DNA of 64,000 nucleotides from JABFXC01 sp045804265 (GTDB taxonomy: Bacteria > Gemmatimonadota > Gemmatimonadetes > Gemmatimonadales > Gemmatimonadaceae). Both the position numbers and the translations under genes were made by a program. The stretch is taken from NCBI GenBank assembly GCA_045804265.1, contig JBJMNK010000021.1, positions 1-64,000 of the forward strand, given 5' to 3'. This document shows, piece after piece, positions 39,537 through 47,654 of the stretch. The notes under the pieces were generated by a model, which had not been told where the DNA came from, did not search any database, and worked only from the letters and a program-made list of their open reading frames with translations. How positions within the stretch are numbered: position 1 is the stretch's first letter; the number at the start of each line of letters is the position of its first letter.

Positions 39537-41543
39537 ATGAACGAGCCGGGATTTCTTCACGACCTTCTGATCCTCTTCGGGCTTGGCGTCGCGGTCGTTC
39601 TGCTGTTTCACCGCGCGAAAGTCCCGCCGATCGTCGGCTTCCTGATCACCGGTGTCCTCTGCGGACCGTACGGCTTCGGCCTGATCAGCGACCCGCACGA
39701 GGTCGAGTCGATCGCCGAGATCGGCGTCGTTCTTCTTCTCTTCACCGTCGGCATCGAGTTCTCCCTCAAGCAGCTCGCGAGGATCCGGAACTTCCTCCTC
39801 ATCGGCGGCGGCCTGCAGGTGCTGATCACGATCGGCACCATCTATGTGATTTCGCGGCTCGCCGGTCAGCAGACGAGAGTCGCGCTCTTCGTCGGCATGC
39901 TCGTCGCGTTGAGCAGCACCGCGATCGTGCTGCGACTCCTCGCCGACCGCGGCGAGCTCGATGGCCCCGCTGGCCAGGCGGTGCTCGGCATCCTGATCTT
40001 CCAGGATCTCTGCGTCGTCCCGATGGTGCTCTTCACGCCGTTCCTCACCGGAGCGGGCGCCGGCGCCGGCGACGCCATTGGCGTCGTGGTCAAGGCGGTC
40101 CTGTTCATCGGTGGCGCGGTCGCCGCCGCGCGCTGGGTCGTGCCGCGGCTGCTGCACTACGTCGTCGCGACCCGTCGCCGCGAGGTCTTCCTCCTCGCGA
40201 TCATCCTGCTCTGCCTCGGCACTGCCTGGGCATCTGCTCGCGTCGGTCTGTCCCTCGCGTTAGGCGCGTTCATCGCGGGCCTCGTCATCTCCGAATCGGA
40301 GTACAGCCACCAGGCGCTCGGCGAGATTCTCCCGCTGAGGGAAGTCTTCAACTCGCTGTTCTTCATCTCGATCGGAATGCTGTTCGACGTCCGCACCGTG
40401 CTCGGCGCGCCGGGCACCGTGTTCGGCGCGATCCTCGTCGTCATCGTGGTGAAGGCTCTCATCACCACCGGGACGGGCATTGCGCTCGGACAGTCGCTCC
40501 GGATCGCGATCGTCGCCGGCTTCGCCCTCGCGCAGATCGGCGAGTTCTCCTTCGTCCTCAGCAAGGTCGGTCTCTCGGCTGGCCTGCTCGACGAGTCGCG
40601 CTACCAGCTCTTCCTCGCCGTCGCCGTCGGGACGATGACGCTGACACCAGTCCTCCTCGCCGTCGCGCCGCGAATCGCGTCCGCGCTCGAAGGTGTCGCA
40701 CCGGCGCGCTTCGCGTCGGGACGCGCTGCACCGCTCGCGTTGCACACCGGCGAGCCGCTTGCCGACCACGTCGTGATCGTCGGCTACGGCGTCAACGGTC
40801 GCAACCTCGCACGCGTGCTCGGGCGCGTCGGGATCCCGTTCATCGTCATCGAGCTCAATCCGCAAGTCGTCCGCGCCGAACGGGAGAGGGGGCGCAACAT
40901 CATCTACGGTGACGCGACGAGGCCGGAGGTACTCGAGCACGCCGGCGTTCGCACCGCACGTGTCGTCGTCGTTGCGATCTCCGACGCCGCCGGTACCCGC
41001 GGAACAGTCGACGTTGCGCGGCGCCTCAACCCGCACGTCCACCTGATCGTGCGCAGTCGCTACGTCCACGAGATGGACCCGCTGTTCACGCTCGGCACCG
41101 ACGAGGTCATCCCCGAGGAGTTCGAGACGTCGATCGAGATCTTCTCGCGCGTCCTGCACCGCTACCTCGTCCCGCGCGACGAGATCGAGCGCCAGATCCG
41201 CGACATCCGCCGCAGCGGCTACGAGATGTTCCGCACCATCTCCGCCGCGCATGGGCCCGCGCTCGGCCTGCAGCGCTTCCTCACCGGGCTCGCGTTCGAG
41301 GTCTATCGCGTCGAGGACGGCAGCGCCGTCTGCGGCCGTGAGCTTCTCGAATCGGGTGTCCGCGACGGCAGCGGCGCGTCGATTCTTGCGATCCATCGCG
41401 CCGATGGCACCATGGTGTTCAACCCCTCGCCCGACGCCAGGATTTTCGCCGACGACCTGTGCCTTCTCCTCGGCACGCACGAACAGATCAGTGCCGCATC
41501 GGGACTCTTCCGCGCGGCCGGCCCCACCGCTCCACATGCCTGA
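39537..41543 (+). CDS. KefB/YbaL-type cation:proton antiporter with RCK domains
   Basis: This 668-residue inner-membrane protein has about 12 N-terminal helices of the CPA2 family (start ILFGLGVAVVLLFHRA, VLLLFTVGIEFSL, FVGMLVALSSTAIVLRLL). A TrkA-N nucleotide-binding domain follows at about residues 405-530 (VVIVGYGVNGRNLARVL), then a TrkA-C-like end. It likely exchanges K+ or Na+ for H+ and is gated by nucleotide or thiol ligands. No clear ribosome site precedes ATG 39537. The stop overlaps the DUF3293 gene by eight bases. Octamer copy at 40258. Confidence 0.92.
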   Translation: MNEPGFLHDLLILFGLGVAVVLLFHRAKVPPIVGFLITGVLCGPYGFGLISDPHEVESIAEIGVVLLLFTVGIEFSLKQLARIRNFLLIGGGLQVLITIGTIYVISRLAGQQTRVALFVGMLVALSSTAIVLRLLADRGELDGPAGQAVLGILIFQDLCVVPMVLFTPFLTGAGAGAGDAIGVVVKAVLFIGGAVAAARWVVPRLLHYVVATRRREVFLLAIILLCLGTAWASARVGLSLALGAFIAGLVISESEYSHQALGEILPLREVFNSLFFISIGMLFDVRTVLGAPGTVFGAILVVIVVKALITTGTGIALGQSLRIAIVAGFALAQIGEFSFVLSKVGLSAGLLDESRYQLFLAVAVGTMTLTPVLLAVAPRIASALEGVAPARFASGRAAPLALHTGEPLADHVVIVGYGVNGRNLARVLGRVGIPFIVIELNPQVVRAERERGRNIIYGDATRPEVLEHAGVRTARVVVVAISDAAGTRGTVDVARRLNPHVHLIVRSRYVHEMDPLFTLGTDEVIPEEFETSIEIFSRVLHRYLVPRDEIERQIRDIRRSGYEMFRTISAAHGPALGLQRFLTGLAFEVYRVEDGSAVCGRELLESGVRDGSGASILAIHRADGTMVFNPSPDARIFADDLCLLLGTHEQISAASGLFRAAGPTAPHA

Positions 41544-42027
41544 CGACCAGAAACGCATCGACGAGAAATGGGGACAGTATCCGTCCACCATCCTCGAGTT
41601 CGCGGCGCCTGACCGGCGCCGCATCGACCTCCGGCGGCCGTTAGGCGCCGCCGAACGTGCTGCACTCGCCGCGCTGGGTCTCGATCGCCCGTTCGCCGTG
41701 CTGACCGCCGAGAATCCATTCGGCGAGAATGCCGAAGACAAGCCCACCGCAAAGCAGGAAGCCGAAACGGAGCGGAAGAACGCCGCGCGGCGTGCCGAGC
41801 TCGAGGCCGAGCTCCGAAAGTCCGGAGTCGAGTTCCAGCCTTGCGACGGAGTCGCCGCCGACGGCGACTACCGAGAGCACGGCGTCGCGGTTGTGCTCCC
41901 CCGAGACCAGGCAGTGATGCTCGCTCGGCGCTTCGGCCAGCTCGCGATTTTCTGGTTCGATGGTCGCGCCTTCATGCTCATCGGCGCAGCCGCGAGAAAG
42001 GCCCCCGAGAAGCTCCCGAAGCGCTGA
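41536..42027 (+). CDS. DUF3293-like protein
   Basis: This 163-residue soluble protein begins at ATG 41536, inside the end of the antiporter gene. The regions YPSTILEFAAP and RPFAVLTAENPFG, followed by a Lys/Glu-rich helix and VVLPRDQAVMLARRFGQLAIFWFDG, match the layout of DUF3293, a family of unknown function that folds around an N-terminal TAxNP segment. Coupling to the antiporter suggests shared expression. An octamer copy lies at 41639. There is no membrane segment. Confidence 0.75.
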   Translation: MPDDQKRIDEKWGQYPSTILEFAAPDRRRIDLRRPLGAAERAALAALGLDRPFAVLTAENPFGENAEDKPTAKQEAETERKNAARRAELEAELRKSGVEFQPCDGVAADGDYREHGVAVVLPRDQAVMLARRFGQLAIFWFDGRAFMLIGAAARKAPEKLPKR

Positions 42028-42093
42028 CTCCGGAGCGACTCGGCGGAGACGCGCAAGACTCCCCTCTCCGCGCCGGCGTCCGCATATTCCGGC

Positions 42094-43161
42094 GTGCCCA
42101 TCGTACCGCTCTACGGTCATCCCCAGCTTCGAGAGCGCCTCCTCGGCGCTCTCCAGAGCGGACGGCTGCCCGCCAGCCTGCTTCTGCATGGACCGGCTGG
42201 CGTTGGCAAGCAGCGTCTCGCGCTCTGGCTCGCGAGCGCGATCCTCTGCGAATCCGCAGACCGTCCCTGCGGCGCGTGTCAGTCATGCCGCTACTGCGCC
42301 GAGCTCGCGCATCCCGACCTCCACTGGATCTTCCCCCGGCCACGCCTCAAGGACGCCGATGCGTCCCATGAGGACGTCCGCCAGGATTACGCCGAAGCGA
42401 TCGCTGAACGCGTCGCGGCGAACGGGCTCTATGCTCGGCCATCCGGATCGGAAGGAATCTTCGTCGTCGCCGTGCGGTCGATCGTGCACCGTGCTGGAAT
42501 CTCTCCGGCAATCGGGCGGCGCAAGGTCTTCGTCGTCGGCGACGGCGAGCGCATGGTGCCGCAGGAAGGATCGGAGATGGCGGCCAACGCGTTCCTCAAG
42601 CTCCTCGAGGAGCCGCCGACCGACACCACCATTATCGTGACATCGAGTGAGCCGGGCGCACTGCTTCCGACCATTCGGTCGCGCGTCGTCTCACTCCGCG
42701 TCGGCTCGCTCCCGGAAGCCGACATGCGTCGCTTTCTCGCCGACCCATTTGTCGTGAAAGCGCTCGAGTCGGAGTCGCTGCCGCACGATGTCGATGCCCG
42801 ACTCGCCGTCGCTGCTGGCGCGCCCGGCGCTCTTTTCGGCGGCACGGAGCGCGACGCAGCGCGGAAGAACGCCCGGGCGATTCTCGATGCGGCTGAAGCC
42901 GGCGATCGCGTCGCGGCTCTTCGCATCGCCTTCGCGCAAGGCGCCTCTGGCGCGCGAGGCCGCTTCACCGAAACGCTCGACGCACTCGCGGTGATCATCC
43001 ACGACCGAGTCCGCACTCGCGTCGCACGCGGCGACGAGCGCGCGGCGGAGCGCAGTGCGCGCGCAATCGACGCCGTCGAGCGCGCGCGCCTGCTGGCGAG
43101 TGGAAATGTCAGCCCGAACCTCGTGACCGCGGAGCTGTTCCGCACTCTCGCCGAGCGCTGA
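42094..43161 (+). CDS. holB: DNA polymerase III delta-prime subunit
   Basis: This 355-residue clamp-loader subunit helps open and load the sliding clamp. It has the AAA+ core with LLHGPAGVGKQRLALWLA, the Zn-binding CGACQSCRYC, the SRC-like region AANAFLKLLEEPPTDTTII and sensor TIRSRVVSLRVGSL. The Lys in GVGK is present. The start is GTG 42094; a CATATT box five bases upstream and lack of a ribosome site suggest a near-leaderless message. It overlaps moaC by one base. Distinction from DnaX rests on the short length and context. Confidence 0.88.
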   Translation: MPIVPLYGHPQLRERLLGALQSGRLPASLLLHGPAGVGKQRLALWLASAILCESADRPCGACQSCRYCAELAHPDLHWIFPRPRLKDADASHEDVRQDYAEAIAERVAANGLYARPSGSEGIFVVAVRSIVHRAGISPAIGRRKVFVVGDGERMVPQEGSEMAANAFLKLLEEPPTDTTIIVTSSEPGALLPTIRSRVVSLRVGSLPEADMRRFLADPFVVKALESESLPHDVDARLAVAAGAPGALFGGTERDAARKNARAILDAAEAGDRVAALRIAFAQGASGARGRFTETLDALAVIIHDRVRTRVARGDERAAERSARAIDAVERARLLASGNVSPNLVTAELFRTLAER

Positions 43162-43649
43162 TGCCTGACGACGATCGCACGCTCAGCCACGTTGGCAACG
43201 ACGGCCAGGCCCGCATGGTGGACGTCACAGCGAAGCCTGAAACGGAGCGCGTCGCGCGCGCCGGCGGCACCATCCGCATGGCGCCGGCAACGCTGGCCGC
43301 GATCCAGGCGAACACCCTGAAGAAGGGCGACGTTATCGGTGTCGCCCGAGTGGCCGGAATCATGGCCGCCAAACGGACCGCCGAGCTCATTCCGCTTTGC
43401 CATTCCATCCCGCTCACCGATGTACAGGTCGATCTGGTCGCTGATGAGTCGCTCCCCGGGCTGCGCGCCGAGGCCACAGTGCGCACTTTTTCGCGCACCG
43501 GGGTAGAAATGGAAGCGATCTCAGCTGTATGTGTGACGCTCATCACCGTCTTTGACATGGCCAAGGCACTAGATAAGGGAATGCTCATCTCCGACGTGTG
43601 CGTGCTCGAAAAGCATGGCGGTCGGTCGGGGAGCTGGCGGCGGGCTTGA
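43161..43649 (+). CDS. moaC: Cyclic pyranopterin monophosphate synthase MoaC
   Basis: This 162-residue enzyme forms cPMP, the first stable pterin of molybdenum cofactor synthesis, acting after MoaA. Signature regions include MVDVTAKPETERVA, KKGDVIGVARVAGIMAAKRT, the active-site LIPLCHSIPL, TGVEMEAISAV and the catalytic Lys in MAKALDKGM. Length is standard. ATG 43161 overlaps the holB stop. No other mo-genes are present in the window. A sigma54-type promoter for the next gene starts three bases after its stop. Confidence 0.96.
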   Translation: MPDDDRTLSHVGNDGQARMVDVTAKPETERVARAGGTIRMAPATLAAIQANTLKKGDVIGVARVAGIMAAKRTAELIPLCHSIPLTDVQVDLVADESLPGLRAEATVRTFSRTGVEMEAISAVCVTLITVFDMAKALDKGMLISDVCVLEKHGGRSGSWRRA

Positions 43650-43651
43650 GC

Positions 43652-43666
43652 TGGCACAGCCGTTGC
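43652..43666 (+). promoter_or_regulatory. Sigma54-type -24/-12 promoter for the transglycosylase gene
   Basis: TGGCAC (43652-43657) and TTGC (43663-43666), spaced so that ten bases separate GG from GC, match the RpoN consensus. The site directly follows the moaC stop. A start near 43678 would give a ~58-base leader. A TATAAA box closer to the gene (43720-43725) offers an alternative sigma70-like start. Confidence 0.55.
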
Positions 43667-43735
43667 CCTTGATACGCCTGAGAGACTGATCACACTCCTG
43701 CGAGTGTATCGTAAGTCACTATAAATCAATACTTT

Positions 43736-44425
43736 ATGAAACAGACCCGTCGAACCTACGTGCACCGTGGTGACGCTGCCAGACGCCGCGCGCGCATCAA
43801 GAACGCGATCGTGGGCGGCGCTTGCCTGGTCGCCATCGCGCTGGTCGTTCGCAGCCATCGCGGTGTGGATGAGGCCCGCGCATCGACTTTCAGCTTCGCG
43901 CTGACGGGCGACGCCCGCCGACTGGATGACGAGTTGGGGGAAGCGAAGGGTGAGCTCGAGCTGACCCGCAATCAGCTCGATCGGGCGAACAAGATCATCG
44001 CATACTCGAGCAAGTATCGGATCGCCGCCGATCTCGCGAGCTCCATCTATGATGTCGCGATGGCCGAGGGGATCGAGCCCGATCTCGGCTTCCGCCTGGT
44101 GCGGCTGGAGAGCGAGTTCAATGAGCGCGCCGTCAGCCCCGTTGGCGCGGTCGGGCTGACTCAGGTCATGCCGTCGACGGCCGAGTATTTCGTGAAGGGC
44201 GCGACCCGGGAGAAGCTCTACGATCGCGATACGAACCTCCGCGTCGGGTTCCGCTATCTGCGGACGCTCATTCGCGAGTACAAGGGCAACCTCAAGATCG
44301 CCCTCCTCGTCTACAACCGGGGCCCGGCGGCGGTCGATGCGGCGCTCGGTATGGGGTTGGACCCGGCGAACGGGTACGACCGGATCGTCATGAAGGGGTA
44401 CCACGGTCGCGGCACTGTGGACTGA
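43736..44425 (+). CDS. Lytic transglycosylase (SLT domain), membrane anchored
   Basis: This 229-residue protein has one N-terminal transmembrane helix (IVGGACLVAIALVV) and a short coiled coil (DDELGEAKGELELTRNQLDR). A C-terminal SLT/goose-lysozyme-like domain follows with catalytic Glu in VRLESEFNERAVSP. Typical GAVGLTQVMPSTAEYF and ALLVYNRGPAAVD come next. It would cut the glycan strands of peptidoglycan in the periplasm. The gene starts at ATG 43736, with no ribosome site visible. Two promoters are suggested upstream. A strong terminator separates it from a second, convergent transglycosylase gene. Confidence 0.9.
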   Translation: MKQTRRTYVHRGDAARRRARIKNAIVGGACLVAIALVVRSHRGVDEARASTFSFALTGDARRLDDELGEAKGELELTRNQLDRANKIIAYSSKYRIAADLASSIYDVAMAEGIEPDLGFRLVRLESEFNERAVSPVGAVGLTQVMPSTAEYFVKGATREKLYDRDTNLRVGFRYLRTLIREYKGNLKIALLVYNRGPAAVDAALGMGLDPANGYDRIVMKGYHGRGTVD

Positions 44426-44444
44426 GCTCGGTGGGTGGAGTGCA

Positions 44445-44482
44445 GGAAAGGGGCGGCGAGAATGTTCTCGCCGCCCCTTTCC
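44445..44482. terminator. Bidirectional terminator hairpin, 18-bp perfect stem
   Basis: GGAAAGGGGCGGCGAGAA is followed by TG and the exact reverse complement. It lies between two convergent genes and can end transcription from both. Only short T/A bias flanks it, but the stem is very stable. Confidence 0.85.
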
Positions 44483-44500
44483 TGTCGAATCGAACGTGCG

Positions 44501-46054
44501 TCAGCGCGAAGCGTTGCGCTTGCTGCCCTTCTTTGCTGGCCGCGTGTGCGCCTTCGAGCTTCGGCCCGAGCCGCCCTTCACGACCAGGCGCTGGCCGGGG
44601 ATGATGATGCTCTTGCGCAGGCCGTTGAGTCGCATGACGGTCTGCGTCGTCGTCTTGTAGCGCTTCGCGATCCCGCCTAACGTCTCGCCGCTCTTCACCG
44701 TGTGGTAGACGGCGGCCTTCGATGAACCGTAAATCTCGATCGACGGGTCAGGCACCTCGCGCGCCGCCGCGACCACGGCTTCGCTGGGGATCAGGACGAC
44801 CTGTCCCGCCACGACCCGCCCGCTCTTCTTCGCCACCTCGAGCCTTGGGTTGTACCAGCCCAGCTGCGTCGAGCTGATGTGTGCTTTTCTCGCCAGCGTG
44901 ACGCGCGTATCGCCTTTCTTCGAGATCACCCTCGTGTATGCGGTGCGCTCCGCGGCGGGCAATGCCGCGAACGACGAGTCGAAGGTCGCTGCCGCACCCA
45001 CCGGGACACGCACCGTGAACGAGGTCTTCGGCGGCGTCACGCCGCGGAGCACCTGAGGATTGAGCTCGACGATGTGCGAGACCGGCACCCCTGCCGCGTG
45101 CGCGACCGCTGCCATCGGGGTCGACGCCGGGACGACCACGGTGTCATAGACGAACGGCGGCAGCGTCCGGAGCGTCATGCCATAACGCTGCGGTTCCTTC
45201 GCGATCAGCGCAGCGGCGATGAGTTGCGGCACATAGTTGCGCGTCTCCGCGCGAAGGTAGTCCTTCTCGGCGAGAGCGAAGAAGCGATCCTCGCCCGTGG
45301 TGCCCTGCAGGTCGTCGGCATAGCGCTCCAGTCCGCGGGCCACACGACCGGGTCCGCCGTTGTACGCGGCGGCGGCGAGGTAGAGCGATCCGAACTGGTC
45401 GTTCAGGTAACGCAGGAAGCGGATCGCGGCGTCCGTCGAGCGAACCGGGTCGCGCCGCTCGTCCACCCACCAGTCGACGCGCAGCCCCGACCCCTGAGCG
45501 GTGCCGGTCATCAGCTGCCACATCCCCACCGCGGCCGCCTTGGAGTAGGCGTCGGGGTTGTATCCGCTCTCGATCAGCGCGAGATATACGAGATCTTCCG
45601 GAAGGCCGGCGGCGTGCAGCTTGGCGCGCATCATCGGCTCGTAGCGGCTACCCTGCTCGAGGCGGTTCTCGATCCGCTCGCGGGCCGTCCCGCTGAACAT
45701 CCGCACATAGTAGGCGACGCGCTCCTGCGTCTCGTAGGGCCGGACATCGAGACCGGGTGCGTCCTCGGCGAGTGAATCGGCGGCGACCGGAACGGGAGCG
45801 GCGCTGTCGCCGAACACCTGCAGCGCGGTCTTCTTCACCTCGGCGCTCGACACATTGGTCGTGTCGGCTTTGACGTTAGGCGCTGCCGCCGGCGCGCGGT
45901 CGCTGTCACGAGGCGCCGCAGGCTGCGGACTGATCGTATCGACGCGAGCGGGGACGGTGCTCTGAGGCGCGGGCGCCATCGCCGGCGCGGGATGCTGGCA
46001 AGCGGCTGCAGCGACCGATGCCGCCAATGCCGCGCATATGCTGAAGCGCGTCAC
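44501..46054 (-). CDS. LysM-containing lytic transglycosylase (MltD-like lipoprotein)
   Basis: This 517-residue envelope enzyme starts at GTG 46054 with a signal peptide and lipobox (ASVAAAAC). A Pro/Ala/Ser linker leads to an SLT domain at about 130-300: catalytic Glu in LALIESGYNPDAYS, then AAVGMWQLM and AAAYNGGPGRV. The C-terminal part carries LysM-type peptidoglycan-binding modules. The last is clear (YHTVKSGETLGGIAKRYKTT, then RLNGLRKSIIIPGQRL), and an earlier one is degenerate (TRVTLARKAHISSTQLGWYN). The tail is Lys/Arg rich. It cleaves peptidoglycan during growth. Octamer copies are at 44675 and 45874. Confidence 0.92.
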   Translation of the reverse strand: MTRFSICAALAASVAAAACQHPAPAMAPAPQSTVPARVDTISPQPAAPRDSDRAPAAAPNVKADTTNVSSAEVKKTALQVFGDSAAPVPVAADSLAEDAPGLDVRPYETQERVAYYVRMFSGTARERIENRLEQGSRYEPMMRAKLHAAGLPEDLVYLALIESGYNPDAYSKAAAVGMWQLMTGTAQGSGLRVDWWVDERRDPVRSTDAAIRFLRYLNDQFGSLYLAAAAYNGGPGRVARGLERYADDLQGTTGEDRFFALAEKDYLRAETRNYVPQLIAAALIAKEPQRYGMTLRTLPPFVYDTVVVPASTPMAAVAHAAGVPVSHIVELNPQVLRGVTPPKTSFTVRVPVGAAATFDSSFAALPAAERTAYTRVISKKGDTRVTLARKAHISSTQLGWYNPRLEVAKKSGRVVAGQVVLIPSEAVVAAAREVPDPSIEIYGSSKAAVYHTVKSGETLGGIAKRYKTTTQTVMRLNGLRKSIIIPGQRLVVKGGSGRSSKAHTRPAKKGSKRNASR

Positions 46055-46129
46055 GTACACTCCCTTCGTGGATGATTGCAATGTATCGGCGGGAACGCGC
46101 GTCACGGCCGCGTCCGCGTCATCACGACG

Positions 46130-46594
46130 TCAGCGCGTCGCGATGAAATTGCCGAGCACGCGGTTGGTCGCGTTGAGCACGGCGACCACAGTACCGCGAA
46201 CCGCGTCGTGCTCAGCCAGGTAGCAGCCGAGCAGGCGCGGTGGACCGTCGCCCTTCTTCACGTTCACCGAAACGATCACGACATTCGCATCGAACGCCCG
46301 CAGGAGCTTCACGCCGACGAGCTCGAACTGGAGCGCGTTCCCCGAGAACGTCTCGAGGGCGCGCAGGGCGGCATCGGCCGAGATTCGAAGGTCGCCCATC
46401 GGGCTCGATTGGCCGCTCGCTTTTCCGACGACTCGAACACCGTCCACCCACTCGAGTTCCACGTCGCACGAGCACTGTCCCGAAGGTGTCCGCGTGAAGC
46501 GGAAGTCGGAGAAGCGGAGTCGTTCACGCTTCAGCTGCGCCGGCGTGATCGTCGGCGCGAGCGAGTCACGAGCGTCGGGAACGGTTTGGGACAT
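46130..46594 (-). CDS. Hypothetical protein, 154 aa
   Basis: A soluble protein without signal peptide. The second half (LLRAFDANVVIVSVNVKKGD, RLLGCYLAEHDAVRGTVVAV, LNATNRVLGNFIA) is well structured and reminiscent of the small regulatory-type domains of alpha/beta fold, but I cannot assign a family. The N-terminal part contains SDFRFTRTPSGQCSCDVELE. Strong G/C third positions support coding. It lies between two divergent or tandem envelope genes with no operon overlap. Function unknown. Confidence 0.65.
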   Translation of the reverse strand: MSQTVPDARDSLAPTITPAQLKRERLRFSDFRFTRTPSGQCSCDVELEWVDGVRVVGKASGQSSPMGDLRISADAALRALETFSGNALQFELVGVKLLRAFDANVVIVSVNVKKGDGPPRLLGCYLAEHDAVRGTVVAVLNATNRVLGNFIATR

Positions 46595-46706
46595 GACAGC
46601 GAGTGGCGAAGGGCGGGTCCTCGGCGAGCGCTGCGTTGCGCCCTGTCTCCGTAGAACGACTCAATTCGGCGAAGGCAACGGCGCGCTGCAGCTGCCTGAC
46701 GCTCCC

Positions 46707-46738
46707 TTGATTGCGTCCCCCGACCACCGGTCTATATT
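46707..46738 (+). promoter_or_regulatory. Possible promoter of the beta-lactamase-like gene
   Basis: TATATT (46733-46738) sits six bases before ATG 46745, with a weak TTGATT at 46707 and 20-bp spacing. If the -10 box is used, the mRNA would start at or next to the ATG and be leaderless. Confidence 0.35.
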
Positions 46739-46744
46739 CGGGCC

Positions 46745-47638
46745 ATGATCACACTATTCCTGGTGGCCGCCGCACTCTCGGGCGACAGCGTTCGCACCCG
46801 CTCGCTCGCCCCCGAAGACTCGCTCCGCGCGCGCATCGAAGCGCGCATCGCGAGCGTTCCCGGCGCGCGGGCGGCTGTCGTGCTGCACGATCTCCGCGAC
46901 CGCTTCGCCGTCGGCATCGCCGAAGACTCGAGCTTCCACGCGGCGAGCACGATGAAAGTGCCGGTGATGATCGAGCTGTTCCGCCAGGTCGATGCCGGGC
47001 ATCTCTCGCTCGATCAGTCGTTGCTCGTCGTCAACAGCTTCGGGTCGATCGTCGACGGCTCCAACTATACGCTCGACGCCGGCGACGACTCGGACAGCTC
47101 GCTCTATGCGATGATCGGCAAGCGCGTCACCGTTCGCGAGCTCATCGAGCGGATGATCACGCGCTCGAGCAACCTGGCGACGAACACGCTGATCGCCGTC
47201 GCGGGCGCGGAAAACGCGAATGCGACCGCGCATGCACTCGGCGCGACGCACATGCACGTCCTGCGCGGTGTCGAGGATGGCAAGGCCTTCGCGCGCGGGA
47301 TGAACAACACGACGACGGCGAGCGATCTCACCGCGCTCCTGCTCGCGATCGAACGCGGGACCGCGGCGTCGCCGGCGAGCTGCGCGGAGATGAAGGCGAT
47401 CCTGCTGCGCGAGATCTACAGCGGTGACATCGCCGCCGGACTGCCTGCGGGAACACCGGTCGCGCAGAAGACAGGATGGATCACCGGCGTGCTGCACGAT
47501 GCCGCGATCGTCTATCCGCCCGGACGGACACCGTACGTGCTGGTCGTGCTGACCGCGAACATCGCCGACGAGAAGGTCGCCAAGTCGCTCACGACCGACA
47601 TCTCGCGGATGGCCTGGGAGTTCACCGCCGCCCGCTGA
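46745..47638 (+). CDS. Class A beta-lactamase-like serine hydrolase
   Basis: This 297-residue exported protein carries the penicillin-recognising motifs: the nucleophile STMK in FHAASTMKVPVMIELF, SSN in MITRSSNLATNTLI (in place of SDN) and KTG in VAQKTGWITG. An omega-loop-like Glu is present in LRGVEDGKAFARGMNN. The N-terminus is weakly hydrophobic (MITLFLVAAALSGD). Class A lactamases hydrolyse beta-lactam rings; this divergent subgroup may have that or another acyl-serine activity. It converges with the histidine kinase gene. No transposon marks surround it, so it looks chromosomal and intrinsic. Confidence 0.85.
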   Translation: MITLFLVAAALSGDSVRTRSLAPEDSLRARIEARIASVPGARAAVVLHDLRDRFAVGIAEDSSFHAASTMKVPVMIELFRQVDAGHLSLDQSLLVVNSFGSIVDGSNYTLDAGDDSDSSLYAMIGKRVTVRELIERMITRSSNLATNTLIAVAGAENANATAHALGATHMHVLRGVEDGKAFARGMNNTTTASDLTALLLAIERGTAASPASCAEMKAILLREIYSGDIAAGLPAGTPVAQKTGWITGVLHDAAIVYPPGRTPYVLVVLTANIADEKVAKSLTTDISRMAWEFTAAR

Positions 47639-47654
47639 CGAGCGCGGCAGAGCG

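Noticed and set aside
41639..41646. GGCGGCCGTTAGGCGCCGCC as a special palindrome around an octamer
   Set aside because: The flanks pair only because of local GC richness; the centre is not symmetric.
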